Below, piece after piece: positions 44,260 through 55,738 of a stretch of 64,000 nt of DNA. The position numbers and the translations under genes are program-made. The notes beneath the pieces were generated by a model. It saw only the letters and a program-made list of their open reading frames with translations. It ran no database searches and was not told where the DNA came from. Within the stretch, counting starts at the first letter, position 1. Each line of letters opens with the position of its first letter. The stretch is from Siderastrea radians (Eukaryota > Cnidaria > Anthozoa > Scleractinia > Rhizangiidae): contig OZ024891.1 of assembly GCA_964017195.1 (NCBI GenBank), positions 9,523,182 through 9,587,181 on the forward strand, read 5' to 3'.

Positions 44260-44365
44260 TCAACGTTGAAGTGTCGTATTCTGCTTTGCGATCCTCTTGA
44301 GTTCTGCAAACCGACTCTTAGTTGTGAGCTGCAGGAGGTCTTGGATAAAATCCTTAAACTTGGCA
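44260..44365 (-). CDS. possible last exon of an unknown gene
   Basis: Acceptor GTCATATTCAG at 44366 is followed by 34 codons and a TGA at 44262-44260. The peptide (AKFKDFIQDLLQLTTKSRF, AELKRIAKQNTTLQR) is an amphipathic, basic helix with strong coding character. It needs two bases from an upstream exon; a strong donor (TAG|GTAAGT) lies near 45205 with suitable phase in one frame, but that exon is unproven. Confidence 0.35.
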
Positions 44366-44389
44366 CTGAATATGACGCCTTAAAGGAGG

Positions 44390-44640
44390 GCTTTGCAGTG
44401 TGACAGTTTATATGATGAACAAGGCCAAGATGGCTCTAATGTTGAAGCTGTGGATGAGACCCTATCCTGTGACCTGACTCAAATAAAAGCTATTACGAAG
44501 CATGGCTTTCCTGTGAGACCGTTTATTAAATTAGTTAAGGTGTTTTTAACTTTCGAGTGAATAGATAAGATCCTAAATTGTGACCATTCATATGAACGCA
44601 CGCTCTTCGTAAGTACATTGCCATGGCACTAGCTATTTTC
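44390..44640 (+). repeat. dispersed GTGACCATTC repeat, copy 4
   Basis: Several units with TGTGACAGTTTATATGATG, CCTGTGACCTGACTCAAATAAA and AATTGTGACCATTCATATGA, about 170-190 bp apart. Confidence 0.5.
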
Positions 44641-45540
44641 CCCTTTTGGGCAATTCACAATTTTAAAGGGGTTGAAAATCTTCGGTACCCGTTTAAAAGT
44701 CTCGATGTTGACATGTGACGTGATCCATAGACAATCGAGATTCGCTTCTAGAGAAAGATTGTTTTCATAAGACAAAGTTTGTTTTTGAAAACAACTTTTG
44801 CGTTTATAATAAATATGCCAAAATCTTTACCTTTCACACTGTTTTAAGTTGGTAGCGTATCAGAAGAATGAAAGAACTCGCCACGACATAGACAAAACTT
44901 GAACCGCTCTCAGAATCGTTTCGGACGACGTCTGACTGGTGTATTTGTGGGCACGAGTGGTACTTTGTTGAAATCCAAGTCTAGGCAGGAATAACTACCT
45001 TTGGCAAAATTACAGTATAGCCGTAAATTGTTAAGAAAAAATTAGTTATTTCGTTGCGCTTGCTGTAATTTCTTGGATATGTTTAAGGTACCCGCCGAGG
45101 GTAGAATCTCTGGTTTGTAACAGCATTGTTCGTTTTACACAAAACGCCATTGCTTTAACGACTCAACGCCAGGGCTTGATCAGGACTTACCTAGCAACGC
45201 ACCCAACGTTAGGGCGCTTTCTTCCTGAATCGTGCCTCTTCAAGGGTCACTATTTCAAGCCGTAAAAACCGCTAAGAAAACTCGTAAACTTACTCATGGG
45301 TGGTCCAGATCAACACAAGCAGATTGATAATCTTCGGTACGCATGAGCGGCAATGCGATTCTAGACGCGCATAATGATCTCAGCGGAGTGGCATGGATTT
45401 CTCTTGACCCTCCACTGACCCAAGTTTCTTGTACGCAATAAAGCGTCAACTACGATAATACTTTGAAGAGAATTTCTACACTGGTATGGACACGCGCTAG
45501 TTGTTATGTTGACTGAAATGCGAGACACTCAGATTCGTTT

Positions 45541-46295
45541 TCACAAGGTGTTGACCCGTGGAAGTTGCTCGCGCCAAACGACGAGCGGACTAAGTGAGAC
45601 AAATGGTTCACGTTTCAATCCTTTATCCTCTGTGACATATTTGCTCGAAATGTTTCTCTTGGAAAGAGCTGCAAGGCGACCCCATACAGCATCATAAACC
45701 TGATCAAAAGTTTTTTTTACAGGCTCAGAACCATGCTTAGGAGACAAAACGAAAGAAACAGCAACAAAAGAAAGTTCTGGCGTTAGAGTCCTCTTTGACT
45801 AACCTGAGAGTTCACCTTAATTACAAAATTCAATTTCAATGTAAAATTTAACGATCCTTTCTGCAATCCCAATGTGAACGTTGGTTGGCATCCACAACAG
45901 AGAAAGGATCCCTTGGGGACTCTACAGCTCAAACGTTTAAGGGCCACCTTGATCAAGCTAGCAAACAGCCTAATGGGAAAGTATAGCTTATAGTTCAGAA
46001 TTTCATCTCATCTGCAGTCTCTAAATCCCGAGAGACACAACAGCGCATGACTTAACGGTTCGTTGGGAATGTGAATCATGTTATGAAATTTATTGCGTTT
46101 TAGACATTTAATTAAAAGCATGTTTTAAAATTCTTACTGATTGTTTTCACAGGGATTTACCTTATGTGCGGAAGTCAAGAAGTTTATGACAGCGCAACCC
46201 AGTGCCACCACCACGAGAACACGACCAGTAAAATCAACCGTTTGGGAATCTGATCGATGCCGGAATCCGATATTTTTTATAATTTTTCCAGTAAT
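45541..46295 (-). CDS. C-terminal two exons of an unknown single-pass membrane protein
   Basis: Exon 46295-46161 (acceptor GAAGTTCACAG, donor CATAAG|GTAAAT, 45 codons, phase 0 both sides) encodes a hydrophobic helix (TGRVLVVVALGCAVINFL). It joins in frame to exon 45735-45541 (acceptor TGTCTCCTAAG, 64 codons and a stop), which encodes a polar, folded-looking domain (KKTFDQVYDAVWGRLAALSK ... SLSPLVVWREQLPRVNTL). Phases, splice sites and composition support a real gene end. The N-terminal exons must lie upstream but were not found. I do not recognise the family. Confidence 0.45.
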
Positions 46296-46399
46296 CTGTG
46301 AACTTCAGGTAACCGAACAAATCACAGAGCCGCGGTATCTGAAACGTTGCAGCTTGTGGACAGGTCGTTTTAGGGCAGTTCCCAATTAAAAAGCCTGTT

Positions 46400-47180
46400 T
46401 ACAGTTTCGAAACGCTGAGACAAGTTTAGCGGGAACATTTAAATGGAGCGTTTAACGGATTTGAATATTAAAGAAATCAAATTTTACAAGAATGATCTGA
46501 TGTAAGAAGACTGTAATTCTTGCTTTGTTTTCTCCTGTCCAAAATGGCTCCCCAAAAGCTCAAAACCTGATGATTGGTCGTGAAATTTAAACCGATGATC
46601 AAATGCTCCGTGATTTATCAAGGATGCTTTAATGTTTGCTTAAAGAATATTTTAGCGAGAACGAATTCCTACCAGAGACATTGAATTTGGATTTAATTCG
46701 GTTGACTTCTCGAAAAATGTAACTTTGCGTATCGTTCGATGCCTTCTGAGTTCAGTAAAGCTGCTTCTACATGTATGGTTAGAAAGTTCAACATTTATGT
46801 TTTCACAGTGAATGTGAAGCTTAATTGAAGTAAAAATATCCTCCCTGACGTTTTACGTTAGGGAGAAAAAAAAGGGCTGTTTGCGACAAGCAATTTCTTG
46901 AAATATTGAGAGAAGGAGGTGATTGGTTTAACTTCGCTGAAGAGATTTTTTTCTTCAATCCTAGTTAAGTATACGGTAATCCTGTACCCTATCGTGTAGG
47001 CCGTCACAGGTGTCCTACACAGTGCCAGTCAACTCCGGTTTCATTAACATAAAACAATTCCAAACTTAGAATGTGAAATAGGACTACATAATGTCAAATT
47101 GGAGAAATAATTGGAGGATAAAAATTGCAAAGACAGTCAGGAATACTTTGAATCCCATTTTTTCTCAAGTTGGACAGTAT
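46400..47180. other. no gene recognised
   Basis: AT-rich sequence leading into the satellite; no splice-supported exon seen. Confidence 0.4.
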
Positions 47181-47184
47181 GTAG

Positions 47185-47830
47185 TCTTATCACCGGGATG
47201 ACGTGCTGTCCAATTTGGAAAATAATTGGACGGTTACTGAACGGTTAGCCATACAAATAAGAGGATCACTAGTCGTCCATGGGTGGGTTTGGATGCTGCC
47301 CAATCACGGGCTTATCCCCTGAATTTTGTTACGTGTTAATTATACTGAGCACAGGGCTAAGTGCTATCCAATTAAGGGAATACATGTATTCGTTAGCCAT
47401 ACAATTAAGAGTATCAATACTCGTCCATGGGTGGGTCCAGATGCCGTCCCTTTACACCGTTATCCTCTGCATTTTCTTACGTTTTAATTATACGGAGCAC
47501 GGGACTACGTGCTATTCACTTTAGGGAATATTTGGAAATTTGCTTAAACGGTTAGACATACAATTAAGAATTTCAATTCTCGTCCATGGATGGGTCCAGA
47601 TGCCGCCCATTTACACGGTTATCCTCTGCATTTTCTTCATTTTAATTGTATTGAGCACTTGGCAACGTGCTGTGCAATTTAGGGAATATTTGGACAGCTG
47701 CTTGAACGGGTAGCCATACAATTAAGAGCATCACTACTCGACCATGGGTGGGTTTGGACGCTACCCACTTTCAGGGTTAGCCCCTGCATTTTGTTACGGG
47801 TTAAATAACACTGAGCGCGGGATACTTTAG
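47185..47830. repeat. about 158-bp satellite, roughly four units
   Basis: The marker CGTCCATGGGTGGGT recurs at 47274, 47422, 47581 and 47739 (last two CGTCCATGGATGGG and CGACCATGGGTGGG). Each unit continues with CCTCTGCATTTTCTTACG, ATTATAC-GAGCAC, GTGCTATTCA, ATTTGGA and ACGGTTAG-CATACAATTAAGA. Confidence 0.8.
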
Positions 47831-47831
47831 G

Positions 47832-48035
47832 TCCTGATATAAATATGCATACTCTCCTTACTTTTCTCCTTAAATTTTTATGGAACTAGTAAGGAGAATT
47901 TGTGTAAATATCGAGACATCGATCTGATCGTTAGTGATCACTTTTCTTGTTCTCATGACTTCAATGTTTGAACAAGTAGTGATAATGTAAAGAGAAATTG
48001 CATTTTCATCACTGTTAGGGCTCAAAGGGTAGACA
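47832..48035. mobile_element. diverged copy of the TTAA MITE family
   Basis: It shares ATATGCATACTCTCC, TTCTCATGACTTCAATG, CAAGTAGTGATAATGTAAAG and CACTGTTAGGGCTCAAAGGG with the 12119-12321 element. It follows the satellite directly. Confidence 0.55.
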
Positions 48036-48749
48036 CCTGGGAAAAGTGAGTCAACGCATGTCAAATAAAGTGTCTTGTTTCAGGAAACAACAAGAGGGCA
48101 GAAAACAGGATTCGAACTACTAACACTAGAAATAAAGACCATTATTATTATTCTTCACGAGTATTTCCTAGGCTTTTGGTCAAAACTGTGCTAAAATTAT
48201 CGGTAGCTAACTTTATCCATGCCCAACATTGTGTTTGAACATTTAAAGGAACATATTAACTTAATTTCATTAAGAAAAAACAAACCATGACCATTTAATA
48301 TCGATGTAATGTCAACACGCTGAAAGAATTTGAAAAGTTTAGCCTAATTTTTTCAAATTGCAATCCATTTGCATCCGTGCAATCCGTAGCAACAGACGAC
48401 AAGAAATAGCTTCAGTGAAGTAATATAGTCTTTGCTAACAAAACTAGACCATTATTTGTGGGCGTTTATTGATATGAGGACATATTTTTGATTTTTAAAG
48501 TGAACTAAAACAGTGTGACCATGCCCCTTTAAATTAAAAAAAATAGAGAAAAAAAACCAACCGCCAATTTGAATACAAATCTTTGCAACATTTGATACAA
48601 AAGACTAAAGTACGAAACTCCCGCCTGAATGAGATGCTAAGTCATCATAGGGTTATACTCCCCAGCTTTCGACAAGGTTCCTAACAGTTACTCCGCCGAT
48701 ACCTATTTTTTCAACACAACACGACGCAGACTGACCACCGACCCTCCGA

Positions 48750-49480
48750 GCCCAGGGGCGGACCCAGAAGGGGGTTGGGGTCCTCCCCCTGGAGAATTAA
48801 AAAATCTAGGTTCTCTGAGATGCTATTTCCAGCATTCCGAAAGCATTTGCGACCACAAATTCAATGCTTCGGATGACAGTCTTTGGTAGTTTTGTAAAAT
48901 ACTCTTCGACAGACGTTGCTTATAAAATACCCTCTTGCCGTGTTGTATACGTGACACTCACTTGTACAACACCACACGTGCAGAGACCACAAACTGCAAT
49001 CTCAGGGGCGGATCCAGAAAGGGTTGGGGGCTTGCCCTCTCCCTGGAAAATCTAAAAATCTAGGTTGTCTGAGATGCTATTTTCTGCTATTTCTTGCAAA
49101 CCGAGGGCATTTATGACCTCAAACTTGAGGCTTCGAATGACAATCTTTGGTATTTTTACAAAATTAAAAAAAGACAAAGAAAGACAAAAACAAGCAAACA
49201 AACAAACAAACAAATAAACAAACAAACAAGAAAAAAAAACAACACCCACCCCCTAAAAAAGGGGGGGGGGGTGGAGGGACCACAAGCGTGAGGCTTCGAA
49301 TAACAGTCTTTGGGACTTTTGCGAAATATCTTTCGACAGACCTTGCTAATGAAATACTCCAGAGAAAAATTAAACAAAAAAAATGGGGGAAGGGCCCCTT
49401 TAGGCTTCGAATGACAGTCTTCGGTATTTCTGCAAAATGCCCTTCGACAGACGTTGCCTAGTTCCTCCCTTCAGTCCCAC
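48750..49480. repeat. degenerate tandem repeat with GGGGCGGATCCAG starts
   Basis: AGGGGCGGACCCAGAAGGG (48755) and AGGGGCGGATCCAGAAAGG (49004) begin two units. GCTTCGGATGACAGTCTTTGG and variants recur near 48867, 49132, 49291 and 49405, each followed by TTTTGTAAAAT...TTCGACAGACGTTGC or close matches. A CAAA microsatellite (49196-49229) and a G run interrupt it. It is likely a tandemly expanded transposon end. Confidence 0.65.
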
Positions 49481-49499
49481 CTAAATCCGCCTATTCAAT

Positions 49500-51330
49500 C
49501 TCGAGATCGATGGTCTGATCGACAGGTTATACCACCAACGCGCCTCCCACATTGATATACAAAGCAATAAGGAATTGTTTTTACTTCTTTTATTGCAAAT
49601 ATTTACGTTATACAATAATTGCCTAATATTTTCATTAGGCTGTAAATTTTGTTATCTATATCAAAATATCAATTTTATAAAATTCTCAAGCTTATCTAAA
49701 AATATTCCTGCAAAGTATAAGACGTACATGTTACTATTATATTAGTCACATCGATATTTCTCATTTGCCATTTTCTGTGCTATAAGAGGATACAACTCCT
49801 CACTTAAACCATATACCCTATGTATGTCCCCTACCCGGACATACATAGAGCATTTGCTCCGGAAGTGCGGCGCTTGTAATTTATTTCTGCTCGGGAGTCA
49901 GGCCGATTAAATTTGCCCTTTTGCCTCAGCGTCAGCCTTGCAATCAATTTAATCTATATGGTACAGCCGTTTGCAGTCTTTTTAGCTCTTAAAAAAAATA
50001 AAGATTGTAAAATTTGTTTCTGTTCATACCAGCCCCTACTTTGGTTTTTCTCCTTTGCCTGCCGTTTCTCCTTTCCTTGAACAAACAGCTCAGGTGAGCT
50101 GACTACGTTTTGCTTTGTGGTCAGTGGTGTTGTTGTGTAACCTGTCACATCCTTACTTTGGAAGAGTTAGTTTTTCTTTAATGGACTACGTCTGCAATTT
50201 GTACTTAATCTAGGAGACGTATTGAAACCAAAGAAAACCCCCCCAAATGGTTCAGTTTTGTTTAAAAGTGCTCTACTAAATGTCTGAAGCTACAATATGC
50301 TTGGCTGCAGATGGCTATGATTGAAAGGGATTGCAACTTCTTGATGTTTTATGGACATTTTATTCGCAAAAAAGGTACTTACTTTAATTTTAGCAAAGTT
50401 TTCGCCCCAAAACGTGAAAATCCCCATTATTTATCCCTTTTTAACGTCTAGAATGCTTAGTGATTATCCTTGTCGTTCCGGTGTATTCGTAGGTTCAGAG
50501 TACGAGTACGAGATTGAGAACGAGTACGACTTTTTTTGCAAACTTAACGTGCATGCGCTATTCCTTTACGTGTCATAACAATCTGGTTCCCAGGCTTCCT
50601 TCTTTGCGGATCAGGAACAGGGGGGAGCAAAGGCTTAGGAAACGTGAATGGTCTAAAACGAAAAAAGTCGTGCTTCTACTCAATCTTGCAGGTACTCCTG
50701 ACTTCGATCAAATATGAAAGTAACTTGGTGGGTTTTCGGTGTTTAGAGAGAGCAATCTTTTTATCATTCATCATTGGTAGGTTTCTAAGCTGGACTAGGT
50801 GTTGATAAATGCCTGCGAAAACGTCCGACTAGAAAACACATACAGCGATTAAAATTGTTCACCTTGCCATTACGAATTAATGTGACACGACCGAAAAATG
50901 CCACCTTTTCCAGAACGTCAGTTTTGTTCTGATAACCAAAACAGTTTCCTTTTTTGCGCCACCGCCCAAGGAAAGTGAAGAGGATAAATTAAAAGAGAGT
51001 GTGATAATTATTATTTTTATTGATTTTCCTGCTCCAGCCTGTTTTCCTGTACAGGCTGAGAGATCTGAAACTTTCTATGAAAGCAAATAAAAAACAAAGG
51101 ACATAAAAAGAGTTGTGAAAGAGTAAAACAGCTTGAAATCGACTTAGAATTACGAAAGAGTTAATCAGACCTCTAGAACCCATTGCCAGGTGAATTCATC
51201 TTGTGTTTCGATAGGCAAAAACCTAAAAAAAGAAATTTTAAAACAAGTTTTAATTAATACACATAAGTTTGAAATGAAGTTGTAATCGCAATTTAAGCGA
51301 CTGCGAATTATAAAAAGCCCGAAAAAGAGA
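49500..51330. other. no gene accepted
   Basis: A minus frame at 49954-50148 (polar, Lys/Gln-rich) has possible but weak splice borders and was not accepted. The rest is AT-rich. Confidence 0.35.
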
Positions 51331-51336
51331 TTTTGG

Positions 51337-51412
51337 GGGCCTCAATGGGATTCGTACCCGTGGTCTCTGCGTTTGCGCTGCAGTGCTCTAGCAACTGAGC
51401 TATGAAGACCCA
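51337..51412 (-). other. tRNA-like core of a related repeat
   Basis: The minus strand reads GGTCTTCATAGCTCAGTTGC then TAGAGCACTGCAGCGCAAAC and a B-box-like GGTACGAATCC. Arms pair imperfectly and T33 is absent. It is followed by a hairpin at 51479-51560 (arms AATGATGTGAACTGC...), mirroring the layout of the 6.4-7.1 kb units. Confidence 0.5.
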
Positions 51413-51478
51413 TATATTGGAAGCAGGCCAATGTATTGAGTTCATCTTTGCCGGTGAAAGGAATCAAACATGGAATAA

Positions 51479-51560
51479 AATGATGTGAACTGCGGAAATA
51501 CAAATGAAATGAAGATGTGACCATCGCAGTTGTTTGTATTTCTGCAGTTCACATCATTTC
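51479..51560. repeat. 82-bp hairpin of the tRNA-like repeat
   Basis: Arms AATGATGTGAACTGCGGAAA and its inverse pair over about 26 bases around a loop with GATGTGACCATCGCAG. Confidence 0.65.
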
Positions 51561-51599
51561 ATTCTATACACATAAGTTTAATATGGTGAATCTTTCATC

Positions 51600-52260
51600 G
51601 TTGGTATTTAAGTTGCTAACTCTAAACTAAAAAATTAAAGTTGAAGGATCCTTATTGTGTCTGACAATATGGATCAATAAACTGGTTTGAATTTTTACAT
51701 TTAATTTGGAATAAAATAGTCTATATTTTTATTGCACCACTGGAAGTTTTAAATACTGTTTTTGTGCACCTATCTTTTGACGATTTTTCTTATTAAATTA
51801 TCAAAAGCAAGCAAAAACATTTGAAAATTCAAACTCCACTAGCCCCCGGGGTGCCAAAACCTTTGCTCCTTTTCTCTCTAAACTCGGGCAAAAAATAGGA
51901 ATAATCGCTTTTGGGTGAGATCGAGATTCCTTTAATATGGCCGCGGAGCTAATAACAAGGGTGCTAATACGCATCTAGTCCAGAATTTTGTCATTTTTGA
52001 TTGGTTCTTAATGATCTCCCATGGGAATCCTGATAACTGGTATATGCATGTTCATTGCTGCAGTTTAGCGAGAAGAACGAAATGAAAGGATAATCGTATT
52101 ACAAAGGTACGTGGGACAAGGGGGTAACCCGTCTAAAAATGTGCCATATTCTAACGCGCTTTTCTCCTGGCACGCAGACAGGTGACAAAACTGATGAAGT
52201 TGCATTTGTCAACAAACACCTTGAACAGAATGAACAGTACAACAGCAAGATACCACTTAG
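51600..52260. other. no gene recognised
   Basis: AT-rich sequence without supported features. Confidence 0.4.
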
Positions 52261-52267
52261 TGTAGTT

Positions 52268-52441
52268 TTAACCCTTTAAGTCCTAACAGTGACGAAAATG
52301 AAATCTCTCTTTACATTATCAATACTTGTTCAAACGTTTAAGTAATGAGAATAAAGAAGGTTAGACAAATTCTGCTCACTAGTTCCATAAGAAATGTATG
52401 AAGAACAGTAAGGGGAATATGCATTTTTATATCAGGGCAGT
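52268..52441. mobile_element. TTAA MITE family, inverse copy
   Basis: The reverse complement matches the 12119-12321 element (TTAACCCTTTAAGTCCTAAC at 52268; CATTTTTATATCAGGGCAG at the other end). The left end keeps TTAA. Confidence 0.6.
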
Positions 52442-52505
52442 GTAAATTCCTAATCGAATGGTCACACTTTAGAATTTCATCCCAAAAACTGATTTTGAAC
52501 CATAT
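52430..52505 (-). repeat. dispersed GTGACCATTC repeat, copy 5
   Basis: The minus strand holds GGGATGAAATTCTAAAGTGTG then ACCATTCG, joined directly to the preceding MITE. Confidence 0.5.
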
Positions 52506-53168
52506 CGGCCAGCATAACAAACCAAAGAGAAAGCACTGTTGAATAACTTTTAACCAAGAGAAATAAATTAAAGGGACTCTTATTTTCTCTTGATTTTAAC
52601 TCAATGGCCAAACAAGGATTTCTTTCACAGACTCAAAGTTTAAGTCACTTAACAAAGCCTATTGCCGTGAAACCTGAAGAATATTGGCCGTTTAGTGCCT
52701 GAAAGAGTGGTTAGATGTGTTATTACTGAGTTACAGAACTGGACAAATTGTTATTAGCGACTGCGAATAAACACCCGAATTCAAATCGCTCATGCAGGGA
52801 CACTTTTGAGGTGTCTATACATGCACTGCATTGCGCAAGCTGTCGATGTTGTAATATCACACTTTCTCATAACGTCTCCAGCTGAATGAGCACTGAATAA
52901 TTATTTTGTTTTCGACGTTTGGCATAGAAAGCACAAAAGAAAATTTGGAAATCTTAAAAGGCTTAATCTAGAAATTAGCGCATGGTTTTTCTCCCTTGCT
53001 GCCGAAACGTGAAATCGGCTTGGAGGACAAAACTATACAAGCTGCATCAAAACATGACTGATGCGGGCAATTTTGATTCTATAACATTATTTTTAAGACT
53101 GCATAAGAATGTTTTGAGGTAATATCAAAATAACTTACCATGAGAATAGAAGCTCTAAATCTTGAGTT

Positions 53169-54461
53169 TTAACTCTCGCCATTAAACGATTCTGTGTACT
53201 GCACATGGGCCTCCTCACATCCACTTGTCACATGTTTAATGAACGTTTGCTCCAATTGCTGTCTCTTTCGTTTTAATTTCTCCAGCTCTTCCATTAATCT
53301 AGAATTTTCGACATAAAGCTCTTCGACTTTCGTTTCCAGCCTTGTTTCGCGAATAAGCTTTTTCTGACGGCATTTCCACGCCGCCAAGCGATTCTTGCGT
53401 CGTTTTCGCTCTATTTTGATGAAACCCTGCATGTCGATGTTATCGCCGGGAATGGCGGCTGTTTGGGAGTGTTCCTCTAAAGTATCAACCTCCTGCTTCA
53501 AAACAGACATATTGTACAACTTTGTATGGACTGTTAGCCAGTGCTTAGGTGCTGGGGTTTCTTGAATAGGACTGTCTCTCTCCTGAATCCAGTCGACATC
53601 TTGTTCAAAATCCCCTTGCTCATAGGCGCCATGATGGAGCTCGACTTCTTCTGCAGCTTTGCGTTCGTTTTCGAACTCCTCGAAACTATACTCCTGCATC
53701 CTGTCCTGCGATGCAGGACTCTGAAGCAAAGGAGAATCCGTGGAAGATTCATCTGAGTCTTCTTCGCAAGACTGATTTAATAAGCAGTCTTTTAGTGAAC
53801 ACATTTGTTGTTGCCCAGAAAATCCCTCCTCCAAAGTCTCCACTTTGAACCATTCGGATACCTCCGATCCTTCGAATTGTTGTCCGTTTCGTTCTCGTTC
53901 GCAATATGTAAATGTGTCGTTTTCTTGGTCTGCTTTGATTTTAACTGTACCAGTAAACTTAGCAGGTAAGAAAGTGTCTTGAAAAGATGGTAATCGATAC
54001 AACGAGTCAAATCTGTAAGAGACGAATGTGCATTTCGAGTCATCAACCACTCTGGCTGATTCTTCAGACGTAGGCGTCTCAGATTTGCGTTGTAGAATAA
54101 CTTCTCTCTCTTCTCGAAGACGTTGCAATGCGTCTGTAAATCCCCTGGCGAACACCTCTTGTTCTGCGGTGACTTGTTGCGTTGAGTAATCCTCCTGTGA
54201 GACAAAAAGTGGCGGAGGTGAAGGTGATTGGAGTTTTATGGAACAAGTTTCCGGGAAATTCCTCCACACGATCGTCTCAAGATCTGGTGACGAAATTCCA
54301 ATGTCTGGGGACCCAAGTAAATCAGAGATATCAAACTCTTCTCTTCTTCCGGGATTTTTGCAGTCACTTGCTAAATTTAACCACAGTTTTCCATTGTCTT
54401 GTACGTAGGAATTTTTATTCGATAACAAGAAGCTTTGATCCTCATAAAAAGTTGCTTCCAT
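53169..54461 (-). CDS. Jun-like bZIP transcription factor, intronless
   Basis: 430 residues. The N-terminus MEATFYED and the segment KLWLNLAS (about 25-32) match the start and delta (JNK-docking) region of Jun. LLGSPDIGISSPDLE (48-62) keeps two Ser-Pro sites at the places of Jun Ser63/Ser73, and VTAEQEVFARGFTDAL (97-112) matches the conserved Jun activation segment. The C-terminal bZIP (351 onward) has a basic region ERKRRKNRLAAWKCRQKK, five heptad leucines, the conserved Asn of the zipper, and the Jun-specific HVTSGC tail. It should bind AP-1/CRE-type sites as a dimer in the nucleus. Oddity: Trp replaces the usual Ser/Arg in the AA-x-KCR core. The start is the first ATG (ACAATGG). Jun genes are commonly intronless. 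Orthology to jun itself is likely but not proven. Confidence 0.85.
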   Translation of the reverse strand: MEATFYEDQSFLLSNKNSYVQDNGKLWLNLASDCKNPGRREEFDISDLLGSPDIGISSPDLETIVWRNFPETCSIKLQSPSPPPLFVSQEDYSTQQVTAEQEVFARGFTDALQRLREEREVILQRKSETPTSEESARVVDDSKCTFVSYRFDSLYRLPSFQDTFLPAKFTGTVKIKADQENDTFTYCERERNGQQFEGSEVSEWFKVETLEEGFSGQQQMCSLKDCLLNQSCEEDSDESSTDSPLLQSPASQDRMQEYSFEEFENERKAAEEVELHHGAYEQGDFEQDVDWIQERDSPIQETPAPKHWLTVHTKLYNMSVLKQEVDTLEEHSQTAAIPGDNIDMQGFIKIERKRRKNRLAAWKCRQKKLIRETRLETKVEELYVENSRLMEELEKLKRKRQQLEQTFIKHVTSGCEEAHVQYTESFNGES

Positions 54462-54469
54462 TGTACGCG

Positions 54470-55230
54470 TAGAGCGACGCTGAACAGTTGTGGTTTAAAT
54501 CTGAAAATATAACCGACGAGATTTGACAAGTTTGCTCCAAAAACCTTCGGTAGTCTTTATACCAAATTCCTTAATCTTGTTAAATTCCTGAAGTTTCTTT
54601 TGAAGGCACGTGGAAATCAATTGTTCCACGGAAGTCAATGGGAGATGCGTGGCAGAAAATCTTGGTAATCCTTTGTTACAGTCAATTGAATGAAGAAGTT
54701 TAGGGTTTTGTGATTGGCCAATTAATGCTGTGACTGGTAGCGTATTATGTCTTTCCCGTATACAGCTGCGTGTCGTTTCTTTTGTTTGCAAGGTTGCTGG
54801 TTCAGGAACTTTCCAAATGACCCAAGAGTCAAGAGCTTTGATTTACTACTTGAACTGTAAAAGTTATTCGCTTTGATAGCCCATGTACTATATTGTCTAA
54901 TTAAATCTGTTTACACCCGGACAAGTCACTAACACAGTTCCTCTGTAAGGAACTTTAATTATGTCGTGGGAAGTTTTTGTGAACTTTTAAAATTGCACTT
55001 AGTTTTCGTGATATTGGTTCAGTGATTTTCTTTTGATAAACAAAGAATGTGTTCTCTTTTACACTTTTTTATCCTCAAATCGCGCAAAACGCGCACAAAA
55101 TGTCGCAAAAATAATTCCTGTAGTTAGATGAAAACCAATTTGGTAAGCCACCAGGCATTTTTGTCACCTTTACACGTTCATATTCACAAAAAGTCTAATT
55201 ACATAATTTTTCATTTAGCCTTGAACTTCT
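54470..55230. other. upstream region of the Jun-like gene
   Basis: Probable 5' UTR and promoter. An acceptor-like ATTTTCAG near 54505 allows a 5' UTR intron. An ATTGG (CCAAT) motif lies at 54713-54717. No TATA box was identified with confidence. Confidence 0.35.
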
Positions 55231-55264
55231 TAGCTCAGTTAACAGGTTCTTTACTTTTATTGCT

Positions 55265-55554
55265 TTTAGAGCGGTTTTCATTTGAGTGTCGAAAGTAATT
55301 CGCGTTTTGCTTTGGTTTTGCTTTACTTCGCTCTGTGATTGGTTGAAAAATTTCGCGCCACTTTCTCCACCAATCAGAAGTAAAACTCAAACCAATCGCG
55401 ACTTGCTCGCACGCGTTTTCCCGCGCTTGACGCCGGTGACATGTATTTGCTTCGAGTTCTGATTGGTTCATTGGGTAATTTGTGTTTGTTGTGATTGGCT
55501 GGGGTAATTACTTTGGTTTTGGTTTTACGACACTCATTTGAAAACCGCTCTAAA
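55265..55554. mobile_element. 290-bp MITE, TTTAGAGCGG family
   Basis: The ends TTTAGAGCGGTTTTCATTTG then AGTGTCG and the inverse at 55554 pair over about 27 bases. The interior has four or more ATTGG/CCAAT motifs and GCGCG-rich patches. A decayed copy lies at 34512-34768. No coding frame. Confidence 0.75.
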
Positions 55555-55738
55555 TAGCTTGTATAGCTGCCATTTTTGCACGAGCACCTGTTACTTTCAA
55601 ATTTAAGACAATAAAAGAGCCTACCGTTCCCAGCAAAACCCTACATGAAACACAAAACTCGTTTTCGACACGAAAATACACCCTAAAGTCGTTTTTGGAG
55701 CGTAGTTTTCATGGTGGTAACCTTGTAAACATGACCTC

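Noticed and set aside
49954..50148. Minus frame as an exon of the 45.5-46.3 kb gene
   Set aside because: It has some coding character, but its acceptor is weak and its phase cannot be joined to a neighbouring exon.
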